In this document: one piece after another, positions 1-6,415 of the stretch
How the letters are laid out: every line of letters starts with the position of its first letter
Position numbering within the stretch: the stretch's first letter is position 1
Source of the DNA: Candidatus Sericytochromatia bacterium
Lineage (GTDB): Bacteria > Cyanobacteriota > Sericytochromatia > JACMPN01
Assembly: GCA_014377495.1 (NCBI GenBank)
Contig: JACMPN010000511.1
Span: 1-14,175, forward strand
Length of the DNA stretch: 14,175 bases
Direction of reading: 5' to 3'
Notes under the pieces: generated by a model
What the model saw: the letters and a program-made list of their open reading frames with translations, nothing else
What the model was told of the DNA's origin: nothing
Databases searched by the model: none
Translations under genes and position numbers: made by a program

Positions 1-1182
1 ATGACCCGGGCCGCCCAGCCTCCCCGGGTGCTTGCCCCGGCCGGGACCCTCGGCAAAGGCGAGCTGATGGCCGTCATCAACTCGATGAGCGAAGGGCTGA
101 TCATCTACGACCGCCACAAGCAGGTCCTGCTCCTCAATCCCGCCCTGGCCCAATTGCTCATCCCTCACAATCCGGCAGCGACGGGCCGCCTGGTCCAAAA
201 CCCGCACGACCGCATCTTTTTCGAGCGGGCCGTCGACAAGTCCGTCGTCGAGCAGATTTGGCGGGCGATGGCCGAGCATCCCGAGTTGCCCCGGACCGAC
301 ATCGTTGTCATGCGGGATCCCGACCAGGTCCTCAAGCGCCATTGCGCGCCCCTGCTGGACGAGACGGGCGAGCAGATCGGGCACGTCGTCCTGTTCCATG
401 ACATCACGGCTGAGGCCGGGGCCGAGCGGGTGCGCCGGGAGTTCATCGCCGATGCCTCCCATGAGCTGCGCACGCCGGTGACCTCGATCAAAGTCCTGAT
501 CGAGTCGCTCGTCGACGGCGCCAAGGACGATCCGGATCTGGTGACGGGCTTTTGCGACGATCTGCTCGTCGAAGCGGACCGGCTCCACCTGTTGGTGAAC
601 CACCTCCTCGATCTGAGCCGTTACGAAGCCGGCGAAGAGACGATCCGTCTACAGCAGGTCGACCCGCACCAGCTGAGCGAAACCGTGCTGGGCACCGTGG
701 GGCCTCTGGCCCGGCAACGGGGCGTGTCCGTCGTCAATCTGGTGGCGGATGATGCCCCGCACATCTGGGCCGACCGGGTGCGGCTGACCCAGGTGTTGAT
801 GAACCTGCTGACCAACGCCGTCAAGTTCACCCCTGCCGATGGTCAGGTATACCTGCAACTGACAAGTGGCCGCGGTGAGATCACCTGGGAAGTACGCGAT
901 ACGGGGATCGGCATCCCGGTGCAAGACCTGCCCTATGTCTTCGACCGGTTTTACCGGGTCAATCGGGATCGCAACCGGGCCCACGGCGGTTCGGGGCTCG
1001 GTCTGACGATCGTCAAGCGGGCGATCGAAGCACATGGCGGCCGGATCTGGGTCGAGTCGGGTTCCCACGGCACCACCTTTACCTTCACCCTGCCCCAGAC
1101 TCCCCCGCCGGCGGCCGTGGCTGAGCCCGTTGAGGGCGATGGCGTACCGGTCTCGCGGGACCTGGCGGGCGATCACCATTGA
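1..1182 (+). CDS. PAS-containing sensor histidine kinase (5' end possibly cut by window edge)
   Basis: Two-component sensor kinase: autophosphorylates on His and passes the phosphate to a response regulator. From the first visible Met: PAS-like domain about residues 20-135; HisKA H-box with DASHELRTP, phospho-acceptor H154; then HATPase_c with the N-box around N268/N272, the G1 box DTGIGIP (300-306), the F-box VFDRFYRV (313-320) and the G2 box GGSGLGLTIVKR (329-340). The order and spacing match the PhoR/WalK class. A Pro/Ala-rich tail of about 25 residues follows the kinase core. No transmembrane segment or HAMP domain is visible. Relatives usually have both before the PAS domain, and the reading frame is open to base 1, so the real start may lie upstream. 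No response regulator is present; in this class it normally sits just upstream. Kinase identity is near certain; the signal is unknown. Confidence 0.95.
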   Translation: MTRAAQPPRVLAPAGTLGKGELMAVINSMSEGLIIYDRHKQVLLLNPALAQLLIPHNPAATGRLVQNPHDRIFFERAVDKSVVEQIWRAMAEHPELPRTDIVVMRDPDQVLKRHCAPLLDETGEQIGHVVLFHDITAEAGAERVRREFIADASHELRTPVTSIKVLIESLVDGAKDDPDLVTGFCDDLLVEADRLHLLVNHLLDLSRYEAGEETIRLQQVDPHQLSETVLGTVGPLARQRGVSVVNLVADDAPHIWADRVRLTQVLMNLLTNAVKFTPADGQVYLQLTSGRGEITWEVRDTGIGIPVQDLPYVFDRFYRVNRDRNRAHGGSGLGLTIVKRAIEAHGGRIWVESGSHGTTFTFTLPQTPPPAAVAEPVEGDGVPVSRDLAGDHH

Positions 1183-1325
1183 CCGCACCGACACCCGAGC
1201 GGGCCGCCGCCGTGCTTGGATTGGGGTGATGGCACCGGTGGGACGGAGCATGTCACCAGCTTCCGGCATCCCTGCCATGACCCCTGACGGCGGCTGCCAA
1301 GCGCAACCGGTCTTAGGGGGCGCTA

Positions 1326-1334
1326 TGGTAAAAT
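1326..1334 (+). promoter_or_regulatory. Candidate extended -10 promoter for the paralogue pair
   Basis: TGGTAAAAT matches the extended -10 form (TGn followed by a TATAAT-like hexamer, TAAAAT at 1329-1334) and is a conspicuously AT-rich island in GC-rich sequence. I see no good -35 hexamer at the usual distance, which is tolerated with an extended -10. A start site near 1341 would give a leader of about 124 nt before the ATG at 1465. The same bases include an ATG at 1325 that opens a 47-codon frame, so a coding reading is an alternative. Confidence 0.45.
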
Positions 1335-1340
1335 CCGGTT

Positions 1341-1434
1341 ATCGCCCTGCGGGCGATTCGGCACGTTTCAACAAGGTGGGCGGAGCGCCCGAAATCAGTG
1401 ATGGCGGCCAGTTTGGTCCGGCTCCGGGAGCCGG
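1341..1434 (+). promoter_or_regulatory. Structured 5' leader with three consecutive hairpins
   Basis: Three perfect inverted repeats follow the candidate promoter. ATCGCCC-TGC-GGGCGAT lies at 1341-1357. GGGCG-GAG-CGCCC lies at 1378-1390. CCGGCTCC-G-GGAGCCGG lies at 1418-1434; in RNA this folds as a 6-bp stem CCGGCT/AGCCGG with a 5-nt loop, extendable by G-U and G-C pairs. The first dyad covers the predicted transcription start, so it could instead be an operator. None has a U tract, so these are not classical terminators. They lie upstream of the purine-rich AAAGAGG at 1446-1452, the likely ribosome binding site of the gene at 1465. The dyads are seen directly; a regulatory role is inference. 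I recognise no known riboswitch. Confidence 0.4.
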
Positions 1435-1464
1435 GCTCGGGCCACAAAGAGGTCTGAACACGGT

Positions 1465-2253
1465 ATGAGCGATGAACCTACGGAGTCGGCCCCGGCCAAG
1501 CCCGCCACGGGCAGGCTGAACGCATCCGATGCCCTGTCGACCGTGGATCGACACAATCAGCTTGCGGCTGCCTCCGGTGAGATGACCAAGGTCCTGACGC
1601 AAATGTCCGGTCAGTTGGGCAATCTCGGGGGTGGGGCGGCCAAGTCCCTGACCAAAGCCGCTGAGTCGGCCGAAGTGGTCGGCGCCTCAGTCCGGCGGTT
1701 GCTGACGTCCGTATTTGCAACGCCGATCGTGCTGCTCATCCGGCTGGTGCTGGTTCCGATGCGTTTGGTCCAGGGGTTGCTCGGCAAGGCCACGGGCTCG
1801 ATGGGTGAGGCGCCCGCCGACGACGATGAGGATCCCGTCGACTGGGACGAGGAGATGGCCCCCAAGGTGACGGAGCCGGCCCGGGAGTTGAAGGACTTCA
1901 ACGACCTGCTGGAAAAGAACATCATCTTTTTCGACAACCAGAAGATGCCGCTGTTTTCGTCGAACATGACCCGGGGACTGGGCACGCTCGGCCGACAGCA
2001 GCAAGAGTTCATCATGGAGCTCTGCCTGAACGCCATCAAGGAGTGCGCCCCGCTGACGGCGGGGATGCCGCCCGTCGAAAAGGGTCGCTTCGCCGGTCAG
2101 ATGATGGAGGACATCCTGTCGGACATTGCCGGCGAGGACGTCAAGCGGTTTATCACCTTCGGCTACAAGTACGCCTCCAGCTATTCCGGCAAGAATTTCC
2201 GCCTGTCGGAGACGTTCGCCACCTGGCTCATGAATGGGGCGCCCGACGACTAA
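1465..2253 (+). CDS. Uncharacterised protein, first of a tandem paralogue pair
   Basis: No family recognised. 262 aa. Residues 1-70 are polar and Ala/Ser/Thr-rich, probably flexible or helical. Residues 83-107 are hydrophobic with scattered Arg (contains VLLIRLVLVPMRLVQGLLG), suggesting a membrane-associating or amphipathic helix rather than a standard transmembrane span. Residues 117-131 form an acidic spacer rich in Asp/Glu (DDDEDPVDWDEE). Residues 144-260 are a compact domain with DFNDLLEKNIIF, ECAPLTAGMPPVEKG and SYSGKNFRLSETFATWLM. The gene at 2303 repeats this whole plan. There is no signal peptide, so it is probably cytoplasmic or at the inner face of the membrane. The start is the ATG at 1465 with AAAGAGG upstream at a rather long spacing (12 nt). 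The gene is certainly real: a paralogue with conserved protein motifs lies 49 bp downstream. Function unknown. Confidence 0.88.
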   Translation: MSDEPTESAPAKPATGRLNASDALSTVDRHNQLAAASGEMTKVLTQMSGQLGNLGGGAAKSLTKAAESAEVVGASVRRLLTSVFATPIVLLIRLVLVPMRLVQGLLGKATGSMGEAPADDDEDPVDWDEEMAPKVTEPARELKDFNDLLEKNIIFFDNQKMPLFSSNMTRGLGTLGRQQQEFIMELCLNAIKECAPLTAGMPPVEKGRFAGQMMEDILSDIAGEDVKRFITFGYKYASSYSGKNFRLSETFATWLMNGAPDD

Positions 2254-2260
2254 CGGCCGG

Positions 2261-2266
2261 TATAAT
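2261..2266 (+). promoter_or_regulatory. Possible -10 element between the two paralogues
   Basis: A perfect TATAAT hexamer lies in the 49-bp gap between the paralogues, 37 bp before the second start codon. There is no convincing -35 and no TGn extension. It could give the second gene its own promoter in addition to read-through from the first. AT-rich hexamers are rare in this sequence, which is the main argument for it. Confidence 0.3.
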
Positions 2267-2302
2267 TTAGGCAAGCGACAGATGCGAATGTGATCGGCCG
2301 GC

Positions 2303-3169
2303 ATGGACAATCAATCAGGTCCCCAGGACACATGGGAAATGGGCGCGCAGGAAGCTGCCGCCGCTTTGACACAGGCCCCTGCCGCCCCCGTGGCGACGAA
2401 ATCGCCTGCCGCCCCACCGGCCGCTGCCAAAGCCGATATGCCCCGCCGCAGGCGCAAACCAAACCCGGCAGCCCCGAATACGCCCGCCGACGAAAAGGCG
2501 GTGGCCGTGTCGCATGATATCGCCCTGGCGATCGACGGGATCACAGAGCAGATCAACGGCATCCAGTCGGGGCTCTCCCGTAAAGTCACCCACATGTCGG
2601 TGGATGCCGAAGCTTGGACCCAGGCCCTTGGCGGTCTCGTCCGCAAGGTCTTCGCTGTGCCGGTGACCTTTGCCATGCAGGTTTTTCTGGTCCCGTTGCG
2701 CTTCGCCAACGGGTTGCTCGGCCGGGTCGCCCCGGCGGAGGACGAGTATGACGACGAGGTCGATTGGGACGCCGAGACGGCGGAAGAAGAGGCGCAGGAG
2801 CCCTTCGTCGACTTCAATGACCTGCTGGAAAAGAACATCATCTTTCTGGACAACGCCAAGCGTCCTCTGTTCACCGCCGTACAGGCGGGCATGGGCGGCA
2901 AGTTCAGCAAACAGGTGATGGCCCTGTACATGGAACTGGCATTGACCGCCGTGCGGGAGTGTGCCCCGTTGACCAGCGGCATGCCCCCGGTCGACAAGGG
3001 GCCCTGCGAGGGGAAGTCCCTCGAGGACCTGATGGCCGAAGTCGGACCGGACGATTTGCTGCGTTTTTTCACGTTTGCGTGCAAGTTCGCCGCCAGCTAT
3101 TCCGGCAAAAACTTCCGCCTGTCCGAGACGTTTGCCACCTGGCTGATGAACGGCGCCCCGATCAAGTAG
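2303..3169 (+). CDS. Uncharacterised protein, second of a tandem paralogue pair
   Basis: 288 aa, same architecture as the preceding gene and clearly its paralogue. A longer Pro/Ala-rich N-terminus includes a basic patch (PRRRRKP, 47-53). The hydrophobic/amphipathic segment is at 116-140 (VFLVPLRFANGLLG matches VLVPMRLVQGLLG of its partner). An acidic spacer (143-165, EDEYDDEVDWDAE) precedes the conserved domain at 169-286 with DFNDLLEKNIIF, ECAPLTSGMPPVDKG and SYSGKNFRLSETFATWLM. The ATG at 2303 has no good Shine-Dalgarno; CGGCCGG occupies that position, so translation may depend on coupling or leaderless-like initiation. Its stop codon lies inside the 3' end of the opposite-strand permease gene (8-bp tail-to-tail overlap). 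Role unknown; the pair may form a hetero-oligomer at the membrane, which is inference. Confidence 0.87.
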   Translation: MDNQSGPQDTWEMGAQEAAAALTQAPAAPVATKSPAAPPAAAKADMPRRRRKPNPAAPNTPADEKAVAVSHDIALAIDGITEQINGIQSGLSRKVTHMSVDAEAWTQALGGLVRKVFAVPVTFAMQVFLVPLRFANGLLGRVAPAEDEYDDEVDWDAETAEEEAQEPFVDFNDLLEKNIIFLDNAKRPLFTAVQAGMGGKFSKQVMALYMELALTAVRECAPLTSGMPPVDKGPCEGKSLEDLMAEVGPDDLLRFFTFACKFAASYSGKNFRLSETFATWLMNGAPIK

Positions 3170-4598
3170 CCTGGCCAATGCGGCGCTGCCAGAACCAGTA
3201 GACGGGCAGGCCGCTGAGGACGATGGCCAGGCCGGGCCACGTGTGGGTCGGCTTGTAGATGAGCAGGTTGATCATGATCACCGTGCAGCCCAGCATGTAG
3301 AGCGCCGGCATGACAGGATAGCCCCAGACCCGGATCGGCCGGGGCATGTTCGGCGCCTTGCGCCGCATGACGAAGATCCCGGCCACCGTCAGCACGTAGA
3401 ACAACAGGGCGGCAAAGATCACGTAGTCCAGCAGATCGCCATAGGAGCCCGAGAGCGTCAGGACGACGGTCCATAACGCCTGCATCCACAAGGCATTCTG
3501 CGGTACGCCGTACTGGTTCAGTTCGCCGGCCTTGGCGAAGAACAGGCCATCTTTCGCCATCGCATAAAGCACCCGGCTGCCGGCCATGATGATCCCGTTG
3601 GCGCAGCCAAAGGTCGAGACCATGATCGCCGCTGCCATCAGTTTGGCGCCGATAGCGCCAAAGGCCCCCTCCATGACGACGGTGGCCACCCGGTCCTCGG
3701 CGGCGTGCTGGATCCCGTCAAAGGGCAGGACAAGCATGTAGACAATGTTCGTCACCAGGTACAGGGCGCCGACCCCGAGCGTGCCGAGGAGCAGCGCCCG
3801 GGGGAGGGTCTTTTCCGGCTGGCGGACCTCTTCGGTGGCAAAGGTCAAATTGTTCCAGGCGTCGAGGCTGAACAGCGAGCCGACCATCACCGTACCCAGG
3901 GTCGTCCACAGGGCCACACCGGACAGGGGCACGCCATTGGCGATGGGGGCCCAGAAGGGATCCATGTGCCAGGCCGCCGCCAGGTTCGCACCCCGGCTCA
4001 GACCGATGGCGATGAGGGCGAGCAGGGCCCCGACCTTGAGGGTGGTGAAGACGTTTTGGACGACCTTGCCGGCCTCGATGCCACGGCTGTTGTTCAGGGT
4101 CAGGAAAATCACTGCCCCGATGGCCGTGGCCTGCTGGGTGGACAGATGCAAGTGCCAGCTGCGGCCGAACGCGATCATCGTGGCGTCAGGCATGGCGGCA
4201 GCGGTCGCCGAAATCTCGGGGACGAGGATGCCGAGAAATTTGGCAAAGGCGACGGAGACGGCGGCAATCGTCCCCGTCTGAATCACGGTGAACAGGGTCC
4301 AGCCGTAGAGGAACCCGACCACAGGGCCGTGAGCCTCGCGCAAAAAGGCGTATTGTCCGCCGGCCTTGGGCAGCATCGCTGCCAACTCGCTATAACAGGC
4401 CGCCCCCATCAGGGTCAGCAGGACCGGGATGATCCAGGCGATGAGCACCCAGCCGGGTGAGCCCAGATCCCGGGCCATCGCCGCCGTGACGATGAAGATT
4501 CCTGAACCGATCATCGAGCCGGCGACCATGGCCGTGGAGTCGAACAGCCCGAGGCCACGCACAAAGCTGGCTTGAGGCGACTTTTCGGTAACGGACAT
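3162..4598 (-). CDS. APC-superfamily amino-acid permease
   Basis: Inner-membrane secondary transporter of the amino acid-polyamine-organocation (APC) superfamily, probably importing or exchanging amino acids. 478 aa with about 12 hydrophobic spans. TM1 carries the glycine-rich unwound-helix signature GSMIGSGIF (27-35), the substrate-binding feature of the family. Further family traits are YSELAAMLPKAGGQYAFLREA (69-89, split here as YSELAAMLPKAG then GQYAF), SLFSLDAWNNLTFATEEV (241-258), PEKTLPRALL (261-270) and SRVLYAMAKDGL (341-352). The overall pattern suggests the LAT/SLC7-like branch, but specificity cannot be read from sequence. The start at 4598 is supported by GGAGA five bases upstream. 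It is transcribed divergently from the efflux operon and converges with the gene ending at 3169, overlapping it by 8 bp. Confidence 0.93.
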   Translation of the reverse strand: MSVTEKSPQASFVRGLGLFDSTAMVAGSMIGSGIFIVTAAMARDLGSPGWVLIAWIIPVLLTLMGAACYSELAAMLPKAGGQYAFLREAHGPVVGFLYGWTLFTVIQTGTIAAVSVAFAKFLGILVPEISATAAAMPDATMIAFGRSWHLHLSTQQATAIGAVIFLTLNNSRGIEAGKVVQNVFTTLKVGALLALIAIGLSRGANLAAAWHMDPFWAPIANGVPLSGVALWTTLGTVMVGSLFSLDAWNNLTFATEEVRQPEKTLPRALLLGTLGVGALYLVTNIVYMLVLPFDGIQHAAEDRVATVVMEGAFGAIGAKLMAAAIMVSTFGCANGIIMAGSRVLYAMAKDGLFFAKAGELNQYGVPQNALWMQALWTVVLTLSGSYGDLLDYVIFAALLFYVLTVAGIFVMRRKAPNMPRPIRVWGYPVMPALYMLGCTVIMINLLIYKPTHTWPGLAIVLSGLPVYWFWQRRIGQAT

Positions 4599-4667
4599 GC
4601 GGGTCTCCGGTTAGGTGGTGCAATGCAGGGCTGGGTGCGCACGTCACGCACGTGGGGGCGTCCGGTC

Positions 4668-4676
4668 ATTATGCCA
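4668..4676 (-). promoter_or_regulatory. Candidate extended -10 promoter for the permease
   Basis: Read on the minus strand, TGGCATAAT is an extended -10 (TGn plus CATAAT at 4673-4668). It lies 69 bases upstream of the permease ATG, giving a leader of roughly 60 nt. No clear -35 hexamer is visible, consistent with an extended -10 promoter. Confidence 0.45.
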
Positions 4677-4840
4677 GTCCGCCAGCCAAATCTTGCCGCA
4701 TCTGCTGCCCGGAGCCCGGTCGTTTTGACCTGCCAAGCAGCGGACTTCCGTTGTTGGGCCGGCATGTCCGCTGCTGATGGGTGAAAATGGTTCTGATGCT
4801 GCCAGAGTGCCCGTTGTTGGCTGCGTAAAGCCTGATCCGA

Positions 4841-4853
4841 GCAGCGACGCTGC
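4841..4853. promoter_or_regulatory. Palindromic operator candidate at the -35 position
   Basis: GCAGCG-A-CGCTGC is a perfect odd palindrome lying where the -35 box of the candidate TATTAT (4869-4874) would be, and that -35 hexamer is otherwise poor. Its half-site GCAGCG recurs in both arms of the inverted repeat about 100 bp upstream (4737-4742 and 4769-4774). An activator or repressor site is plausible; the binding protein is unknown. Confidence 0.35.
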
Positions 4854-4868
4854 ATAGGCAAATCAGAG

Positions 4869-4874
4869 TATTAT
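4869..4874 (+). promoter_or_regulatory. Candidate -10 for the efflux operon
   Basis: TATTAT, 128 bases upstream of the GTG start of the adaptor gene. No recognisable -35 is present at 16-18 bp; that position is filled by the palindrome at 4841-4853. The predicted start near 4881 falls inside the dyad at 4879-4898. Confidence 0.35.
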
Positions 4875-4878
4875 GCCC

Positions 4879-4898
4879 GACACGGCGGTGAGCGTGTC
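4879..4898. promoter_or_regulatory. Operator-like dyad over the predicted start site of the efflux operon
   Basis: GACACG-N8-CGTGTC, perfect 6-bp arms, 20 bp in total, a size typical of dimeric repressor sites (TetR, MarR and PadR families all bind sites of about this size). Its position just after the TATTAT would block initiation. It does not match the often quoted PadR pattern ATGT-N8-ACAT, so assigning it to the PadR at 9803 is speculation. Confidence 0.35.
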
Positions 4899-5002
4899 CC
4901 GATCAGTTTCTGACGGCGACACATCTGACGGTGCGTGCCTGGCGAAAGGCCCGCCTCTGCAAGACCTGCAGGATTGCGCCGGCATTCGATTGAGGAACCA
5001 TC

Positions 5003-6403
5003 GTGGACGTACAGCAGCAGCCCTTTTCCGAGTCGTCGCCCCTGCAACCCCAAAGCCGTTTCCGGCTCCGGCCCTGGATGGTCGTCATCCCTGTCCTGGC
5101 GATCGTTACCGTGACCATTGCCGGTACCGTCATCCTCAAGCGCCGGGGTGCAAAGCCACCCGTCGTCGTCGCCGGGACCGCACCGGTCCTGACCGTGGCC
5201 ACCGAACCCGTCGAACTGCGTCCCCTGGTCCGCACGCTGGCCGTCACCGGTTCCGTTGCCCCCTGGGACCTGCTGTCGGTCTTTCCAGCCGCCAATGGGC
5301 TGCGGATTATGCGCGTCGCCGTTGAAGAGGGCGATCGGGTCAGCGACGGTCAGATCCTCGCCCAGTTGGACGACGGTGTCCTGCAGGCCCAGCACGCTGC
5401 GGCCCGGGCCCGGCTGGCCAACGCGGAAGCTCAATTGAGCAAGATGCGCCGGCCGAACCGGTCGCAGGATATTGCCTCTTTTGAAGCTGCCCTGCGGCAG
5501 GCCGAAGCGAACGTACGCAGCGCCGAAGACATGAATCAACGGACCAAGGCCCTGTTGGCGGAGAGCGCCGTCAGCCCGGCTGAGGCCACGGGTCGTGAAA
5601 CCGCCCTGGCCGCAGCCAAAGCGGGTGCCGATCAGGCCCGTCAGCGCCTGTCTTTGGCCCGGGAAGGGTCCCGGAATGAGGATCTGAGCATGGCCGAGGC
5701 TGGTGTCGCCGCCGAGCGTGCCGGCCTGCGACAGCTCGAAGTGCAATTGGCTCAGACCCGGGTGACGGCACCTGCCGGTGGGTTGGTTTTGAACCGCTCC
5801 GCCCATCTGGGCGACATGGCGGCAAACGGCCAGCGTCTCTTTCAGATCGTCCGGGACGAGCGCTATGAGTTGCAGGCTCAGGTACCGGAAGCGGATCTGG
5901 CCGGTATCACGTCCGGTCAAGCGGCGCTGATCACCAGCGATGCCGATCCCACGATGCGGATCGCCGGCAAAGTGCGCCTGGTCAGTCCGGGGTTTGATCC
6001 ATCCAGCCGGCAGGGTGTCGTCCGGATCGATCTCAGCGGTGATCGCCGGCTCCGGTCGGGGATGTTCGTCCGTGGTCTCGTCGATCTCGGCGACGTGCAG
6101 ATGTTGGCCGTGCCTTCAGCGGCCGTCCTGAATAAGGAGGGGGCCTCGTTGGTGTTTGTCCTGGAAGGCGACATTGTGCACGCCCGGCGGGTGGACACGA
6201 CGGTCCGCAGTGGCAATCTGCTCGGCATCCGGACGGGCCTGCGGCAGGGCGAGCAGGTCGTCGTCGCTGGCGCCGGCTACCTGAAGGACGGCGATCGGGT
6301 GAGGGTGGCCCCCGCCCTGGGAATGGCCTCGGATGTGGCAGCCATGGCGACCGGTTCTGAGGCGGCAGCCGCCGCTTCGGATACCGTGTCGGCCACGCAC
6401 TGA
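5003..6403 (+). CDS. RND efflux periplasmic adaptor (HlyD/MdtA family membrane fusion protein)
   Basis: Links an inner-membrane RND pump to an outer-membrane channel. 466 aa. A basic N-terminus precedes one transmembrane anchor at about 25-45; there is no lipobox. Then come the first half of the biotinyl-lipoyl domain (about 94-126, VEEGDRVSDGQILAQLDD), an Ala/Glu/Arg-rich alpha-helical hairpin (127-250), the second lipoyl half (RVTAPAGGLVLNRSAHLGDM, 253-272), the beta-barrel (to about 365) and a membrane-proximal domain containing LRQGEQVVVAGAGYLKDGDRV. An Ala/Ser-rich tail follows. The start is the GTG at 5003, supported by GAGGA six bases upstream; no nearby ATG fits. It lies 12 bp before the pump gene, so the two are one operon. 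The substrate is not predictable. Confidence 0.93.
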   Translation: MDVQQQPFSESSPLQPQSRFRLRPWMVVIPVLAIVTVTIAGTVILKRRGAKPPVVVAGTAPVLTVATEPVELRPLVRTLAVTGSVAPWDLLSVFPAANGLRIMRVAVEEGDRVSDGQILAQLDDGVLQAQHAAARARLANAEAQLSKMRRPNRSQDIASFEAALRQAEANVRSAEDMNQRTKALLAESAVSPAEATGRETALAAAKAGADQARQRLSLAREGSRNEDLSMAEAGVAAERAGLRQLEVQLAQTRVTAPAGGLVLNRSAHLGDMAANGQRLFQIVRDERYELQAQVPEADLAGITSGQAALITSDADPTMRIAGKVRLVSPGFDPSSRQGVVRIDLSGDRRLRSGMFVRGLVDLGDVQMLAVPSAAVLNKEGASLVFVLEGDIVHARRVDTTVRSGNLLGIRTGLRQGEQVVVAGAGYLKDGDRVRVAPALGMASDVAAMATGSEAAAAASDTVSATH

Positions 6404-6415
6404 CGGAGACAGGCC

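Larger units (their letters stand above)
4599..5002. promoter_or_regulatory. 404-bp divergent regulatory region between permease and efflux operon
   Basis: No credible gene lies here; reading frames across it give low-complexity, family-less translations. It holds the permease promoter at 4668-4676, an inverted repeat of 10-bp arms AGCAGCGGAC / GTCCGCTGCT at 4736-4745 and 4766-4775, the palindrome GCAGCG-A-CGCTGC at 4841-4853, a candidate -10 TATTAT at 4869-4874 for the efflux operon, the dyad GACACG-N8-CGTGTC at 4879-4898, and a direct repeat CTGACGG at 4910-4916 and 4925-4931. It is longer than needed for two promoters, suggesting regulated expression. Confidence 0.6.

Noticed and set aside
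1225..1257. Nested dyads (GGTGA...TCACC around CACCGGTG) just after the kinase gene
   Set aside because: Arms are only five bases and widely spaced, with no T tract; expected by chance at this GC content.
2311..3178. Two long minus-strand frames opposite the second paralogue
   Set aside because: The plus-strand frame is proved by paralogy with the preceding gene; these are antisense shadows.
3705..4460. 251-codon plus-strand frame inside the permease
   Set aside because: The permease on the minus strand has clear APC motifs; this frame is Gly/Gln/Asp-rich shadow.
4511..4861. Minus-strand 116-codon ORF upstream of the permease
   Set aside because: Low-complexity translation that overlaps the permease in another frame and spans its candidate promoter.
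4873..5325. Plus-strand ORF across the divergent region into the adaptor gene
   Set aside because: Overlaps the certain adaptor frame; the product is Arg/Pro-rich with no family resemblance.
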